DNA of 64,000 nucleotides. Origin: Streptomyces sp. NBC_00536. Its GTDB lineage: Bacteria; Actinomycetota; Actinomycetes; Streptomycetales; Streptomycetaceae. How positions within the stretch are numbered: the stretch's first letter is position 1; the number at the start of each line of letters is the position of its first letter. The stretch lies in contig NZ_CP107819.1 in NCBI RefSeq assembly GCF_036346295.1, positions 3,100,001 to 3,164,000 of the forward strand, given 5' to 3'. The translations under genes and the position numbers were made by a program. Positions 54,634 through 63,523 of the stretch are shown here, piece after piece. The notes below the pieces were generated by a model that saw only the letters and a list, made by a program, of their open reading frames with translations, did not search any database and had not been told where the DNA came from.

Positions 54634-55620
54634 ATGCGTACGGGACACGGGGTACGGGCGGGGCTCGGGGCGGTGCTGCTGGTGGCGGCCGTGTCGGTGT
54701 CGGGGTGCGGGCTCAAGAGCGGATCGCCGCTGGTGGACGACGTGGTCCCCGGCTCGGTCGGGCAGGGACTCCCCCTCAAGGGCGCCTCCCTGACGGTCAC
54801 CTCGAAGAACTTCAGCGAGAACATCGTGCTCGGCCAGATGATCGGGCTGATCTTCAAGGCGGCCGGGGCGGAGGTCCTCGACCGGACCAACCTGCCCGGC
54901 TCGATCAGCTCGCGCGAGGCGATCGTCAAGGGCGACGCGGACGCGATGTACGAGTACACGGGCACGGCCTGGATCACCTACCTGGGCAACGCGAAGCCGA
55001 TCGACGACCCGCACGCGCAGTGGGAGGCGGTGCGGAAGGCGGACGTGCGCAACGGCGTGGCCTGGCTGCCGCAGTCGGCCCTCGACAACACCTACACGCT
55101 GGCGATCAGCAAGAAGAACAACGCGAAGTACCACCTGAAGACGATGTCGGACATGGCGAAGCTGACCCGGGAGGATCCGGGCGCGGTGACGGTGTGCGTG
55201 GAGAACGAGTTCGCCTCGCGGGAGGACGGCCTGAACGGGATGGAGCGGGCCTACGGCATGAAGATCCCGGCGGGCAACGTGCGGAAGATGGACGCCGGGA
55301 TCATCTACACGCAGGTCTCGAAGTCGGACTCCTGCCTGCTGGGCGAGGCGTTCACGACGGACGGCCGGATCAAGGCGATGGACCTGGACACGCTGGCGGA
55401 CGACCGGAAGTTCTTCCCCAACTACAACGCGGCTCCGGAGATCCATGCGAAGACGCTGGCCAAGTACCCGGTGATCGCGGAGCTGCTGGACCCGCTGACG
55501 CGCCGGCTCACCACCGAGGTGGCGCGGGACCTGAACGCGAAGGTGGACGTGGAGGGGCAGGACCCGCACGACGTGGCGAAGGACTGGCTGATCGGGCAGG
55601 GGTTCATCAAGAAGGGCTGA
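54634..55620 (+). CDS. OpuC-type osmoprotectant-binding lipoprotein
   Basis: 328 aa; lipobox VSGCG at residue about 25. Type II binding fold: LTVTSKNFSENIVLGQMIGLIFKAAG, GDADAMYEYTGTAW, and TVCVENEFASREDGLNG match OpuCC/ProX family proteins. Its start is directly at the stop of the previous gene. Confidence 0.9.
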   Translation: MRTGHGVRAGLGAVLLVAAVSVSGCGLKSGSPLVDDVVPGSVGQGLPLKGASLTVTSKNFSENIVLGQMIGLIFKAAGAEVLDRTNLPGSISSREAIVKGDADAMYEYTGTAWITYLGNAKPIDDPHAQWEAVRKADVRNGVAWLPQSALDNTYTLAISKKNNAKYHLKTMSDMAKLTREDPGAVTVCVENEFASREDGLNGMERAYGMKIPAGNVRKMDAGIIYTQVSKSDSCLLGEAFTTDGRIKAMDLDTLADDRKFFPNYNAAPEIHAKTLAKYPVIAELLDPLTRRLTTEVARDLNAKVDVEGQDPHDVAKDWLIGQGFIKKG

Positions 55621-55648
55621 GGCTGCCAAGCCGTCGTGGCCAGAGTTC

Positions 55649-55702
55649 CAAAGAAGTCTATGCAAAGAAGTCCTTGCAAAGGGTTCTTTGCAACTCTACA
55701 GT
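55649..55702 (+). promoter_or_regulatory. Promoter with 14-bp spaced operator repeats upstream of the ArsR-like gene
   Basis: CAAAGAAGTC at 55649 and 55663 and CAAAG at 55677 repeat every 14 bases; the last is part of the palindrome TTGCAAAG-GGTT-CTTTGCAA (55674-55693). TTGCAA (55674-55679) and TACAGT (55697-55702) are 17 bases apart, a textbook -35/-10. The ATG at 55709 is six bases after, so the mRNA may be leaderless. Autorepression by the ArsR-like product is likely. Confidence 0.75.
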
Positions 55703-55708
55703 TGGGGC

Positions 55709-56329
55709 ATGCCCGAGAACGCCGAGCCCCAGCAGCCCACCGGACCCACACGACCCGACGGACCCTCACAGCCCAAGGTCCGCCACCTCGACGCCCACAC
55801 CCTGCGCGGACTGGCCCACCCGCTGCGCATGCGACTGCTGGCCGCCCTGCGCCACAACGGCCCGGCCACCGCCTCCCAACTGGCCGAGCGGCTCGGCGAG
55901 TCCAGCGGCGCCACCAGCTACCACCTGCGCCAGCTCGCCGCCCACGGGTTCGTCGAGGACGCGCCCGAGCACGGCAAGGGGCGCGAGCGCTGGTGGCAGG
56001 CCGCCCATGAGGGCACGGCCTTCGACGAGACCCTGACGCGCGACGCCGACCCGGCCACCCGCAGCGCGGCGGAGGTGTTCCTGCACGAGATCGCGACCAT
56101 CCACGCGCAGGAGATGAACACCTATCTCGGCAGCTCCCACACCTGGTCGACGGAGTGGCGCCAGGGCGCCGACCTCAGCGACTTCACGCTGCAACTGACC
56201 TCCGGTCAGGCGCACGAGCTGATCCACAAGATGCACGACCTGATCAACAGTTACCGGGACCTGGGGCCCGAGGAAGGGACCGAGACGGTCCGCTTCCACA
56301 CCCATGTCTTCCCCCGCGCCTCCGGCTGA
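55709..56329 (+). CDS. ArsR-like winged-helix transcriptional regulator
   Basis: 206 aa. The wHTH core LRGLAHPLRMRLLAALRHNGPATASQLAERLGESSGATSYHLRQLAAHGF is ArsR-like; a C-terminal all-alpha domain follows. No Cys metal site is obvious. First gene of an operon with a His-rich small protein and an MFS transporter; likely repressor of the operon. Confidence 0.85.
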   Translation: MPENAEPQQPTGPTRPDGPSQPKVRHLDAHTLRGLAHPLRMRLLAALRHNGPATASQLAERLGESSGATSYHLRQLAAHGFVEDAPEHGKGRERWWQAAHEGTAFDETLTRDADPATRSAAEVFLHEIATIHAQEMNTYLGSSHTWSTEWRQGADLSDFTLQLTSGQAHELIHKMHDLINSYRDLGPEEGTETVRFHTHVFPRASG

Positions 56330-56430
56330 TCCCGGCTCCCCGCACGACCCCGCACCACCGCACCACGACCTCAACGCACCACCCCCGGAAACCGGTTGAT
56401 CTGCATCCTCCTACCGGAAAGAGTCCTGCC

Positions 56431-56667
56431 ATGTACGCTTTCACGCCCGCCGAGACCCACGCCGTCCTGCACGCCGCCCGCACCGGCGAACTGACCGCGG
56501 CAGCCGCGGCAGCCGCGGCCGCCCCGGAGTACGACGCCGCACCCGCCCCGGCCGTGCGCACGCTGCTCGGCAAGGCGCTCGTCGCCGCCGGGACCCGGCT
56601 GCTCGACCACGGTCACCGTCACGGTCACGGCTACGGCCGCGGCCCCGCGCACCCGCACGCCGCATGA
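56431..56667 (+). CDS. Small His-rich protein, hypothetical
   Basis: 78 aa from ATG 56431 (GGAAAGAG upstream). Ala-rich helical start, then DHGHRHGHGYGRGPAHPHA at the end, a metal-binding-type His cluster. The stop overlaps the MFS start by four bases. No known family. Confidence 0.7.
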   Translation: MYAFTPAETHAVLHAARTGELTAAAAAAAAAPEYDAAPAPAVRTLLGKALVAAGTRLLDHGHRHGHGYGRGPAHPHAA

Positions 56668-57956
56668 GCCGGCGCCCGTTCGCGGCCGTCCTGGCCGCCA
56701 ACACCATCTCGATAGCCGGTAGTTCGCTCACCCTCATCGGTGTCCCGTGGTTCGTGCTCCAGACCACGGGCAGCGCCGGCCGGGCCGGGGTGGTGGCCTT
56801 CTGCGCCACCCTGCCCGTCATCGTGGCCGCCCTCGCCGGAGGGCCGGTCATCGACCGGATCGGCCGCCGCCGGGTCTCGGTCGCCTCCGACCTGATCTGC
56901 GCCCTCTCCGTCGGCGCCATCCCGCTGCTGCACTACGCGGGGGTGCTGGAGTTCTGGATGCTGTGCGCGCTGATGGCCGTCGGCGGTCTGGTGCACACCC
57001 CGGGGCTGACCGCCCGTGGCGTGCTGCTGCCCAATCTCGCCGAGCACGCGGGCACCACCGTCACGCGGGCCGCCGGGCTGTACGACGCGGTGTCGCGCGG
57101 GGCGCGGATGATCGGGGCCGCGCTGGCGGGCGTGCTCATCGCGTTCTTCGGGGCCGAGTCGGTCCTGCTGCTGGACGCGGCCACCTTCGGGGTCTCCGCG
57201 CTGCTGGTCGGCGCGTTCCTGCGCGGGATACCGGCGGCCGAACCGCAGGGCCGGGCCGCGACGGTGTCCCTGGCGGGGTACCGCGCCGAGCTGGGCGAGG
57301 GGTGGGCGTTCCTCCTCAAGTCCCGGCTGCTGCTGGGGATCACCTTCATGGTGATGCTGACGAACGGCATGGACCAGGCGTGGGGCGCCGTACTGCTGCC
57401 GGTGCACGGCCGCGAGGCGCTCGGCGGGGCCACCTCGATCGGCTTGCTGATCTCCCTCTTCGGCGGCTCCGCGCTGCTGGGCGCGCTGCTCTACGGCGCC
57501 TGGGGCGACCGGCTGCCCCGGCGGCTGGTGTTCGCGGTCGCCTTCATACTCTGCGGGGCTCCGCGCTATGTGATGGCGGGCCTCACCGACACCACCCTGC
57601 CGCTGGCCGTGACGATGGCGCTGTCCGGGCTCGGGGCGGGCGTGCTCAATCCGGTCCTCACCACGGTGATCTACGAGCACGTGCCGGAGGAGCTGCGCAG
57701 CCGGGTGGCGGGCGTGACCACGGCGGGCTGCGAACTGACCATGCCGCTGGGCGGTCTTGCCGCCGGTCTGCTGGTGGAGGGCTGGGGCGTGGGGACCACG
57801 CTGCTGCTGTTCGGCGGCGCCTATCTGCTGACGACCCTCGCCCCGCTGGTCTTCCCCGCCTGGCGGGCGATGGAGAAGCCGCCGCTCAGCAGGACGGAAC
57901 CGGTTCCCCTCGGTTCAGCGACCGAAGACCGTTCACCGCTTCCGTCAGGGTCGTGA
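56664..57956 (+). CDS. MFS transporter
   Basis: 430 aa, 12 helices. First segment MSRRPFAAVLAANTISIAGSSLTLIGVPWFVLQTTGS, and loop PVIDRIGRRRVSVASD between helices 2 and 3 match MFS exporters of the DHA/EmrB-like group. Coupled to the upstream small gene. The 3' end overlaps the convergent S16 protease gene by 71 bases. Confidence 0.85.
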   Translation: MSRRPFAAVLAANTISIAGSSLTLIGVPWFVLQTTGSAGRAGVVAFCATLPVIVAALAGGPVIDRIGRRRVSVASDLICALSVGAIPLLHYAGVLEFWMLCALMAVGGLVHTPGLTARGVLLPNLAEHAGTTVTRAAGLYDAVSRGARMIGAALAGVLIAFFGAESVLLLDAATFGVSALLVGAFLRGIPAAEPQGRAATVSLAGYRAELGEGWAFLLKSRLLLGITFMVMLTNGMDQAWGAVLLPVHGREALGGATSIGLLISLFGGSALLGALLYGAWGDRLPRRLVFAVAFILCGAPRYVMAGLTDTTLPLAVTMALSGLGAGVLNPVLTTVIYEHVPEELRSRVAGVTTAGCELTMPLGGLAAGLLVEGWGVGTTLLLFGGAYLLTTLAPLVFPAWRAMEKPPLSRTEPVPLGSATEDRSPLPSGS

Positions 57957-58683
57957 CCGGGATCAGCCGGAGCCCCTCGGGGAGTTCGGACTTCGCGTCC
58001 GAGCACTCCGCCTTGGGGACCAGGAAGACGGTCGCGCCGTCCCGCGCGGCGGCCTGGGTCTTCAGTGCCACGCCACCGACCGCGCCGACCTCGCCGTCCG
58101 CGGTGATGGTGCCCGTACCGGCGATGTTCCGGCCGCCGGTGAGGTCGCCGCCCTTCCCGTCACCGTCGAGCTTGTCGACGATGCCGAGGGAGAAGAGCAG
58201 TCCGGCGCTCGGGCCGCCGACGTCCGCGAGGCTGAGTTCGACCTTCACGGTGTCGGGGCTCTTGTGGAGGAAGCCGAGCGCGGCCTGGGCGGCGGCCGAC
58301 TGCGACTTGGTCATTTCCTCCATGTTGTGCGCGGTGATCTCCTTGTCGCTCCCGCCGGTCGGGTAGACCGCCTCCTTGGGCATGACCGCGCGGTCCGTCC
58401 GGAACCAGTTGTCGACCAGTTCGGGCAGGCTGACGGTGCTGGAGGGGCCGGTGGCGAGGATCGTGGTCATCCGCAGGTGGCCGCTCGTCTCCCGGGTCGG
58501 CGCGCCGGTGACGGTGATGACGGGCTTGCCGTCCTTCGCCCCGAGCACGTCGGTGGTGAGTCCCGGGCTCGCGAGGATGTACGGCAGGGGCGCGAGCGCG
58601 GCCACGGCGAACAGCCCGAGGACGGGCGCGGCGCAGACGGCCAGGGCGGCGGGACGCGACATGCGTGTGAGGCGAGAGAGCAC
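57886..58683 (-). CDS. Lon-like serine protease (S16 family)
   Basis: 265 aa from GTG 58683. One N-terminal helix (ALAVCAAPVLGLFAVAAL) followed by a domain without a clear PDZ fold. The catalytic dyad is Ser 159 in VGGPSAGLLFSLG and Lys 208 in GGVALKTQAAARDGA, typical of YlbL-type membrane S16 proteases. It acts outside the cytosolic membrane. It converges on the MFS gene with 71 overlapping bases. Confidence 0.88.
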   Translation of the reverse strand: MLSRLTRMSRPAALAVCAAPVLGLFAVAALAPLPYILASPGLTTDVLGAKDGKPVITVTGAPTRETSGHLRMTTILATGPSSTVSLPELVDNWFRTDRAVMPKEAVYPTGGSDKEITAHNMEEMTKSQSAAAQAALGFLHKSPDTVKVELSLADVGGPSAGLLFSLGIVDKLDGDGKGGDLTGGRNIAGTGTITADGEVGAVGGVALKTQAAARDGATVFLVPKAECSDAKSELPEGLRLIPVTTLTEAVNGLRSLNRGEPVPSC

Positions 58684-58692
58684 CCGGCCAAT

Positions 58693-58759
58693 CTAGTGCC
58701 ACGGCAGGCAACGCGTGCCGGGCGCCGCGACGGGCGAACATTGCCTGACGCGGCACTAG
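58693..58759. repeat. 67-bp imperfect palindrome with CTAG ends
   Basis: Arms of 19 bases, CTAGTGCCACGGCAGGCAA (58693-58711) and TTGCCTGACGCGGCACTAG (58741-58759), differ at two positions. It lies between the S16 protease and IclR genes. It may be a mobile palindrome or a fold. Confidence 0.75.
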
Positions 58760-58780
58760 CCGCCGGGCGCCCGCTCCGGA

Positions 58781-59422
58781 TCAGCGCAGCGCGTCGGCGA
58801 CCTCCCGGGCCGCGTCCACGACCCGCGGGCCGACCCGTTCGGGCACGGCGTCGGCGAGCATCACGACGCCGACGCTGCCCTCCAGGCCCGTGATGCCCAC
58901 CAGGGGCGCTGCGGCGCCGCTGGCGCCCGCTTCCAGCTCCCCGTGGGTGAGGGTGTACCCGGGCTCGATCAAGGAGCCCTGACGGGCGGCCAGGATCGCC
59001 CGGCCGGCGGCCCCGCGGTCCAGCGGGTGGCGGAAGCCCGCCCGGTAGGCCACGTGGTAGTCGGTCCAGGTGGGCTCCACGACGGCGACGGCGAGCGCCT
59101 CGGTCCCGTCGACGAGGGTCAGGTGCGCGGTGGCCCCGATGTCCTCGGCGAGGGAACGCAGGGCGGGCAGGGCCGCCTCGCGCACGAGCGGGTGGACCTG
59201 ACGTCCCAGCCGCAGTACGCCGAGGCCGACGCGGGCGCGGCCGCCGAGGTCACGGCGGACCAGGGCGTGCTGCTCCAGCGTGGCGAGGAGGCGGTAGACC
59301 ACGGTGCGGTTGACACCGAGGCGGTTGGACAGCTCGGTGACGGTCAGACCGTGGTCGGTGTCGGCGAGCAGTTTGAGGACTCTGAGCCCTCTGTCGAGAG
59401 TCTGGGAGGTTTCCGCGGTCAC
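58781..59422 (-). CDS. IclR family transcriptional regulator
   Basis: 213 aa from GTG 59422 with GGGAGAGG upstream. HTH: VTELSNRLGVNRTVVYRLLATLEQHALV; effector domain HLTLVDGTEALAVAVVEP, with the late LGVVML pattern. No adjacent target enzyme; a surface protein gene is divergent. Effector unknown. Confidence 0.85.
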   Translation of the reverse strand: MTAETSQTLDRGLRVLKLLADTDHGLTVTELSNRLGVNRTVVYRLLATLEQHALVRRDLGGRARVGLGVLRLGRQVHPLVREAALPALRSLAEDIGATAHLTLVDGTEALAVAVVEPTWTDYHVAYRAGFRHPLDRGAAGRAILAARQGSLIEPGYTLTHGELEAGASGAAAPLVGITGLEGSVGVVMLADAVPERVGPRVVDAAREVADALR

Positions 59423-59789
59423 GACGCCTCTCCCTCTTTCGGTGAGCGGCGGTGACTCTCGCGGGGTGGAGCGCTGCCGTATCCCTTCGGCGACGCACGG
59501 AGAGGCCGCCGGTACAGGCCATGGCACCGGCTGCGCTCCCGCGGCGGCACTGCCACGGGGCGTTCATTGCGGGGACAGTAGCGACCGGGTCCGCTCAGCG
59601 GAAGGGCTCGTCCAGAATCCGGGCGCCTGCTACCCGTATATGCCGATTCGATCCAGGCCCCTAGGCCAATTCGTGACCTACCCCGGCGTAAAAGTGGTTT
59701 AAGCAGCTATTAGTCTGAGCGCGTTCAAAACATGTTGGGGGTGGGGCCGGGCCAGACGCCCGGAGCCACACGGGAGGGAAAACACACCA
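59423..59789. other. Divergent intergenic region between the IclR gene and the LAxTG protein
   Basis: 367 bases with the promoters of both genes. GGGAGGGAAAACACACCA is the ribosome site of the LAxTG gene. A short A/T-rich tract (AAAAGTGGTTTAAGC) at 59690-59706 may be a promoter element. Nothing else recognised. Confidence 0.5.
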
Positions 59790-60809
59790 ATGAACCTGAA
59801 GCGCATGGCCGTCGTGGCCGCCGCTGCCGTGGTCGGTCCGACGGTCCTCATGGCCACGCCGGCGATGGCCGACGAGGTCAAGAACACCGCGGTCACGACC
59901 CCGGACACCGACATCACGAAGGACGACGCGGCGGCCCCGGCGCCGGCCGCCGACGCCAAGCCCGCCCCGGCCCCGGTCGTCCCGGTCACCCCGCCGGCCC
60001 CGGTCGTCCCGGTCACCCCGTCGGCCCCGGTCGTTCCGCCGGTCGCCAAGCCCGCCCCGGCCCCGGCCCCGGGTGACGAGGACGAGGTGGCCGCCCCCGG
60101 CCCGAAGCTGGGCCTGGTGGGCGTCCCGTCCTCCTTCAAGGCGGGCGACCCGTGGACCGGCTTCCACGTCGCCGTCAACAACGACGGCAAGGCCCAGAAG
60201 AGCTACGTCCTCGTCCTGGCCGTCGCCGACGAGCACAGCAAGCTGACGGCCAAGGACGTCCAGGTGCAGGTCCTGGCCAACGGCCACTGGGTGAACGCCG
60301 AGATCGTCTCCGAGGAGGGCACCCCCGTCGCCCTGCTGACGGACGACATCAGCCTCCCGAAGGGCGCCACGAACCTGCCCGTCCGCGTCCGCTTCGGCGC
60401 GAACGCCCCGGTCGGCGAGATCCTGTTCGCCGCCTCCGGTGGCAGCAACACCGAGCCCGACATGTGGTCGGACACGGTCATCGAGTACTCGAAGATCACC
60501 CGCGGCACCTCCGGCGGTGGCAACACCGGCGGCGACCACGGCAACGGCAACGGGAACACCGGTGGCAACACCAACAACCCGAAGCCCGACGGTGGCACCA
60601 CCACCCCGGTCGTCGACCACAACACCGGCAACACGGGCACTGGCAACACGGGCACTGGGAACACCGGCAGCACCAACGCCGGTGGCCAGCTCGCCGAGAC
60701 CGGCGCCGACGCCGCCACCTCCTGGGCCGTCGGTGGCGCGGGCGTGGCCCTCGCCATGGGCGCCGCCCTGGTCGCGGGCACCGGCCGCCGCCGTCGCCCC
60801 ACCGCGTAA
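59790..60809 (+). CDS. Secreted LAETG surface protein
   Basis: 339 aa. Signal peptide to AMA/D at about residue 27, a Pro/Ala/Val-rich repeat (PAPVVPV), then a beta-rich domain (residues about 100-235, GLVGVPSSFKAGDPWTGFHVAVNN), a Gly/Asn/Thr-rich linker with NTGTGNTG repeats, and the sorting signal LAETG followed by a helix and RRRRR tail. Likely a sortase E substrate, anchored to the wall; function unknown. Confidence 0.88.
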   Translation: MNLKRMAVVAAAAVVGPTVLMATPAMADEVKNTAVTTPDTDITKDDAAAPAPAADAKPAPAPVVPVTPPAPVVPVTPSAPVVPPVAKPAPAPAPGDEDEVAAPGPKLGLVGVPSSFKAGDPWTGFHVAVNNDGKAQKSYVLVLAVADEHSKLTAKDVQVQVLANGHWVNAEIVSEEGTPVALLTDDISLPKGATNLPVRVRFGANAPVGEILFAASGGSNTEPDMWSDTVIEYSKITRGTSGGGNTGGDHGNGNGNTGGNTNNPKPDGGTTTPVVDHNTGNTGTGNTGTGNTGSTNAGGQLAETGADAATSWAVGGAGVALAMGAALVAGTGRRRRPTA

Positions 60810-60830
60810 CACCTCGCCCCAGGGCAACAG

Positions 60831-60867
60831 GAAGGGGTCCGTGCGCGTCACGCGCACGGACCCCTTC
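60831..60867 (+). terminator. Terminator of the LAETG gene
   Basis: Perfect 17-base arms (60831-60847 and 60851-60867, GAAGGGGTCCGTGCGCG and complement) around TCA. It may also serve the convergent helicase gene. Confidence 0.9.
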
Positions 60868-60915
60868 TCCGTGGCCCCTGAAGGGCTCACAGCCCCTGCG
60901 GGCTCGGGCGCCGGA

Positions 60916-62700
60916 TCACCGCATCCGGGTGGCCCACTCCTGCACCTTCTTGATCCGCTCGCGCAGCTGCCCCGCCGTCGCCTCCGCGCTCGGCGGCCCC
61001 CCGCACACCCGCCGCAGCTCGGTGTGGATGACCCCGTGCGGCTTGCCGCTCTGGTGGACGTACGCGCCCACCATCGTGTTGAGCGACTTGCGCAGCTCCA
61101 GCAGCTCCTTGTGCGAAACGACGGGCCGCCGGTCGGCCGGCAGCTCCAGCAGGTCCGCCTCGGCGTCCGGCTTGCGCCGGCTGTGCGCGATCTGCCGGGC
61201 CTGGCGCTTGTGCAGCAGCAGTTGGACCTGGTCCGGCTCCAGCAGCCCCGGAATGCCCAGGTAGTCCTGCTCCTCCTCGCTGCCCGGGTGCGCCTGCATC
61301 CCGAACTCGGCGCCGTCGAAGAGCACCCGGTCGAAGACGGCGTCGGACTCCAGCGCCTCGAAGGACATCTGCTCCTCGTCGCCGGTGTCCTCGTCCTCCT
61401 GCCGGTTCGCCTCGTCCATCTCCTTCTCGGACTCGGCGTAGGGGTCTTCCTCCCCCTGCTTCTTCGGCTTGTCGAGGACGTGGTCGCGCTCGACCTCCAT
61501 CTCGTTGGCGAAGCCGAGGAGATAGGGAATCGTGGGAAGGAACACGGAGGCGGTCTCGCCGCGCCTGCGCGAACGCACGAAACGTCCGACGGCCTGTGCG
61601 AAGAACAGCGGTGTGGAGATCGTCGTCGCGTACACGCCGACCGCGAGCCGCGGTACGTCGACGCCCTCGGACACCATCCGGACCGCGACCATCCAGCGGC
61701 TGTTGTCCTCGCTGAAGGTGTCGATCCGCTTCGAGGCGCCCGTGTCGTCGGAGAGGACCACGGTCGCCTTGGTCCCGGTGATCTCCCGGATCAGCTTCGC
61801 GTACGCCCGCGCCGAGTCCTGGTCGGCGGCGATCACCAGCCCGCCCGCGTCCGGGATGCCCTTCCTGACCTCGGTGAGCCGCTGGTCGGCGGCCCGCAGC
61901 ACGTTCGGCATCCAGTCGCCGCGCGGGTCCAGCGCGGTGCGCCAGGCCTGCGAGATGGCGTCCTTGGTCATCGGCTCGCCGAGCCGGGCGGCGATCTCGT
62001 CGCCCGCCTTGGTGCGCCAGCGCATGTTGCCGCTGTAGGACATGAAGATCACGGGCCGGACGACGCCGTCGGCGAGCGCGTTGCCGTAGCCGTAGGTGTA
62101 GTCGGCGGAGGAACGCCGGATCCCGTCGTTCCCCTCCTCGTACGTCACGAAGGGGATCGGGTTCGTGTCGGAGCGGAACGGCGTACCGGTCAGCGCGAGC
62201 CGCCGGGTCGCCGGGTCGAAGGCCTCCAGGCACGCCTCGCCCCAGGACTTCGAGTCACCGGCGTGGTGGATCTCGTCGAGGATCACGAGGGTCTTGCGCT
62301 GCTCGCACCGGTTGCGGTGCAGCATCGGCCGTACGCCGACACCCGCGTAGGTGACGGCGACCCCGTGGTAGTCCTTGCTGAGCGGGCCCGCCGAGTAGTC
62401 GGGGTCGAGCCGGATCCCTATCCGGGCCGCGGCCTCCGCCCACTGCTTCTTCAGGTGCTCGGTGGGCGCGACGACGGTCACCTGCTGCACCACGTGGTGG
62501 TGGAGCAGCCAGGAGGCCAGGGTCAGCGCGAAGGTGGTCTTTCCCGCGCCGGGGGTCGCGACGGCCATGAAGTCGCGCGGCTGGGTTTCGAGGTATCGGG
62601 TGAGCGCACCCTCCTGCCAGGCACGCAGCTTGCTGGCGGTGCCCCACGGCGCGCGGCCGGGGAAGGCGGGTGAGAGGTGGTGGGAGGCGGTAGTAGTCAC
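60916..62700 (-). CDS. DEAD/DEAH-box helicase (superfamily 2)
   Basis: 594 aa. Walker A ATPGAGKTT at 49-57, motif II LDEIHHAG, motif III LTGTPFRSD, motif VI FFAQAVGRFVRSRR. SF2 helicases of this size with an acidic C-terminal region (EEDPYAESEKEMDEA) are found across actinobacteria, often listed as DEAD/DEAH helicase of unknown role. Confidence 0.88.
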   Translation of the reverse strand: MTTTASHHLSPAFPGRAPWGTASKLRAWQEGALTRYLETQPRDFMAVATPGAGKTTFALTLASWLLHHHVVQQVTVVAPTEHLKKQWAEAAARIGIRLDPDYSAGPLSKDYHGVAVTYAGVGVRPMLHRNRCEQRKTLVILDEIHHAGDSKSWGEACLEAFDPATRRLALTGTPFRSDTNPIPFVTYEEGNDGIRRSSADYTYGYGNALADGVVRPVIFMSYSGNMRWRTKAGDEIAARLGEPMTKDAISQAWRTALDPRGDWMPNVLRAADQRLTEVRKGIPDAGGLVIAADQDSARAYAKLIREITGTKATVVLSDDTGASKRIDTFSEDNSRWMVAVRMVSEGVDVPRLAVGVYATTISTPLFFAQAVGRFVRSRRRGETASVFLPTIPYLLGFANEMEVERDHVLDKPKKQGEEDPYAESEKEMDEANRQEDEDTGDEEQMSFEALESDAVFDRVLFDGAEFGMQAHPGSEEEQDYLGIPGLLEPDQVQLLLHKRQARQIAHSRRKPDAEADLLELPADRRPVVSHKELLELRKSLNTMVGAYVHQSGKPHGVIHTELRRVCGGPPSAEATAGQLRERIKKVQEWATRMR

Positions 62701-62851
62701 GGTCTCCGGTTCGGGCTCTCGGCGGCGTATCCACTACGGGCAGCGGTACGGTCGGCAGGCGGTCGTACGTAGGACAACCGTGCCACCTTACCGGCCCCCG
62801 CCGGAGCCCGCGGGAGGGACAGGCCCGTGACCTCGGCGGGTGCGGCGAGCG

Positions 62852-63294
62852 TCACACCGGCTCGGCGAGCGAGCGGAGCCGGCCCGCGATCCGCCCGATG
62901 TCCCCCTCCGCGCCGGACGCCACGTCGATGACCAGGCGGTACGCGCTCTCCTGGTCGGCGTCGGCGAGATCGACCCCGTTCACGGCGAGGAAGGTGGCCG
63001 CGGCGAGCCAGGCGGTCCGCTTGTTCCCGTCGACCAGGGGGTGGTTCGCGGCGATCCCGTGGAGCAGCGCGGCGGCCTGCTCGTACGGGTCCCCGTAGGC
63101 CGGAATCCCGAACGCCCCCAGCTACCGCTGGGAGGTGCCCCCGGGGCCCGCGGCCGGTGCACGGCGGACTCCAGCAGCCCGGGGGCGCGCAGTTCCACGG
63201 GCTGGTCCCGGGCCAGGCAGGCGTGCCGGGCCAGGTCGGTGACCTCGGCGAGCGTGAGGTGGCGGACGGTCGTCCTCATGGGGTTCGCACTCAT
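62852..63294 (-). pseudogene. Fic/Doc-family toxin, interrupted
   Basis: From ATG 63294 (overlapping the antitoxin stop, ATGA) the frame reads MSANPMRTTVRHLTLAEVTDL ... LLESAVHRPR, typical of Doc. After residue about 49 the frame is lost; the second half continues in another frame as FGIPAYGDPYEQAAALLHG, NHPLVDGNKRTAW and SLAEPV-stop at 62852-62854. The Fic motif HPLVDGNKRT is preserved. A 32-base palindromic insertion (63116-63147) accounts for the shift. The gene is probably inactive unless the two halves have another explanation. Confidence 0.85.
63116..63147. repeat. 32-bp palindromic repeat inserted in doc
   Basis: Runs from CCCCAGCTACCGCTGGGAGG to TGCCCCCGGGGC. The inner CCCCAGC-TACC-GCTGGG stem and outer pairing form a hairpin. 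Such CCCAGC...GCTGGGAGGTGCCCCC units are, from memory, very common in Streptomyces intergenic DNA. Removing 32 bases restores the ancestral-looking reading HRPR-AFG. Confidence 0.75.
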
Positions 63295-63491
63295 GCGCCG
63301 AGCCGCTTCAACAGCGGGGCGTGGCGCGCGGCCAGGCGCCCGGCGGCTTCGCCCACCCGGTCTCGCTCCCGGCGCAGGTGGTCCCGTACCGCCTCCAGCG
63401 CGCACTCCTCGGGCGTACGGCCGCACGCGTCGGCCAGGTCGGCCAGCTCGCCGCGCTCCGCGTCGGAGAGGCCGATGATCAGCTCGTTCAT
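63291..63491 (-). CDS. Antitoxin of the Doc-type pair
   Basis: 66 aa. MNELIIGLSDAERGELADLADACGRTPEECALEAVRDHLRRE resembles RHH-type antitoxins such as Phd-like or CopG-like (short beta then two helices). It ends in a four-base overlap with the toxin start. With the toxin broken, it may now be maintained only as a relic. Confidence 0.75.
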   Translation of the reverse strand: MNELIIGLSDAERGELADLADACGRTPEECALEAVRDHLRRERDRVGEAAGRLAARHAPLLKRLGA

Positions 63492-63523
63492 GCGCGGAGC
63501 GTAGCGGGGATCGCCGCCGGGCC

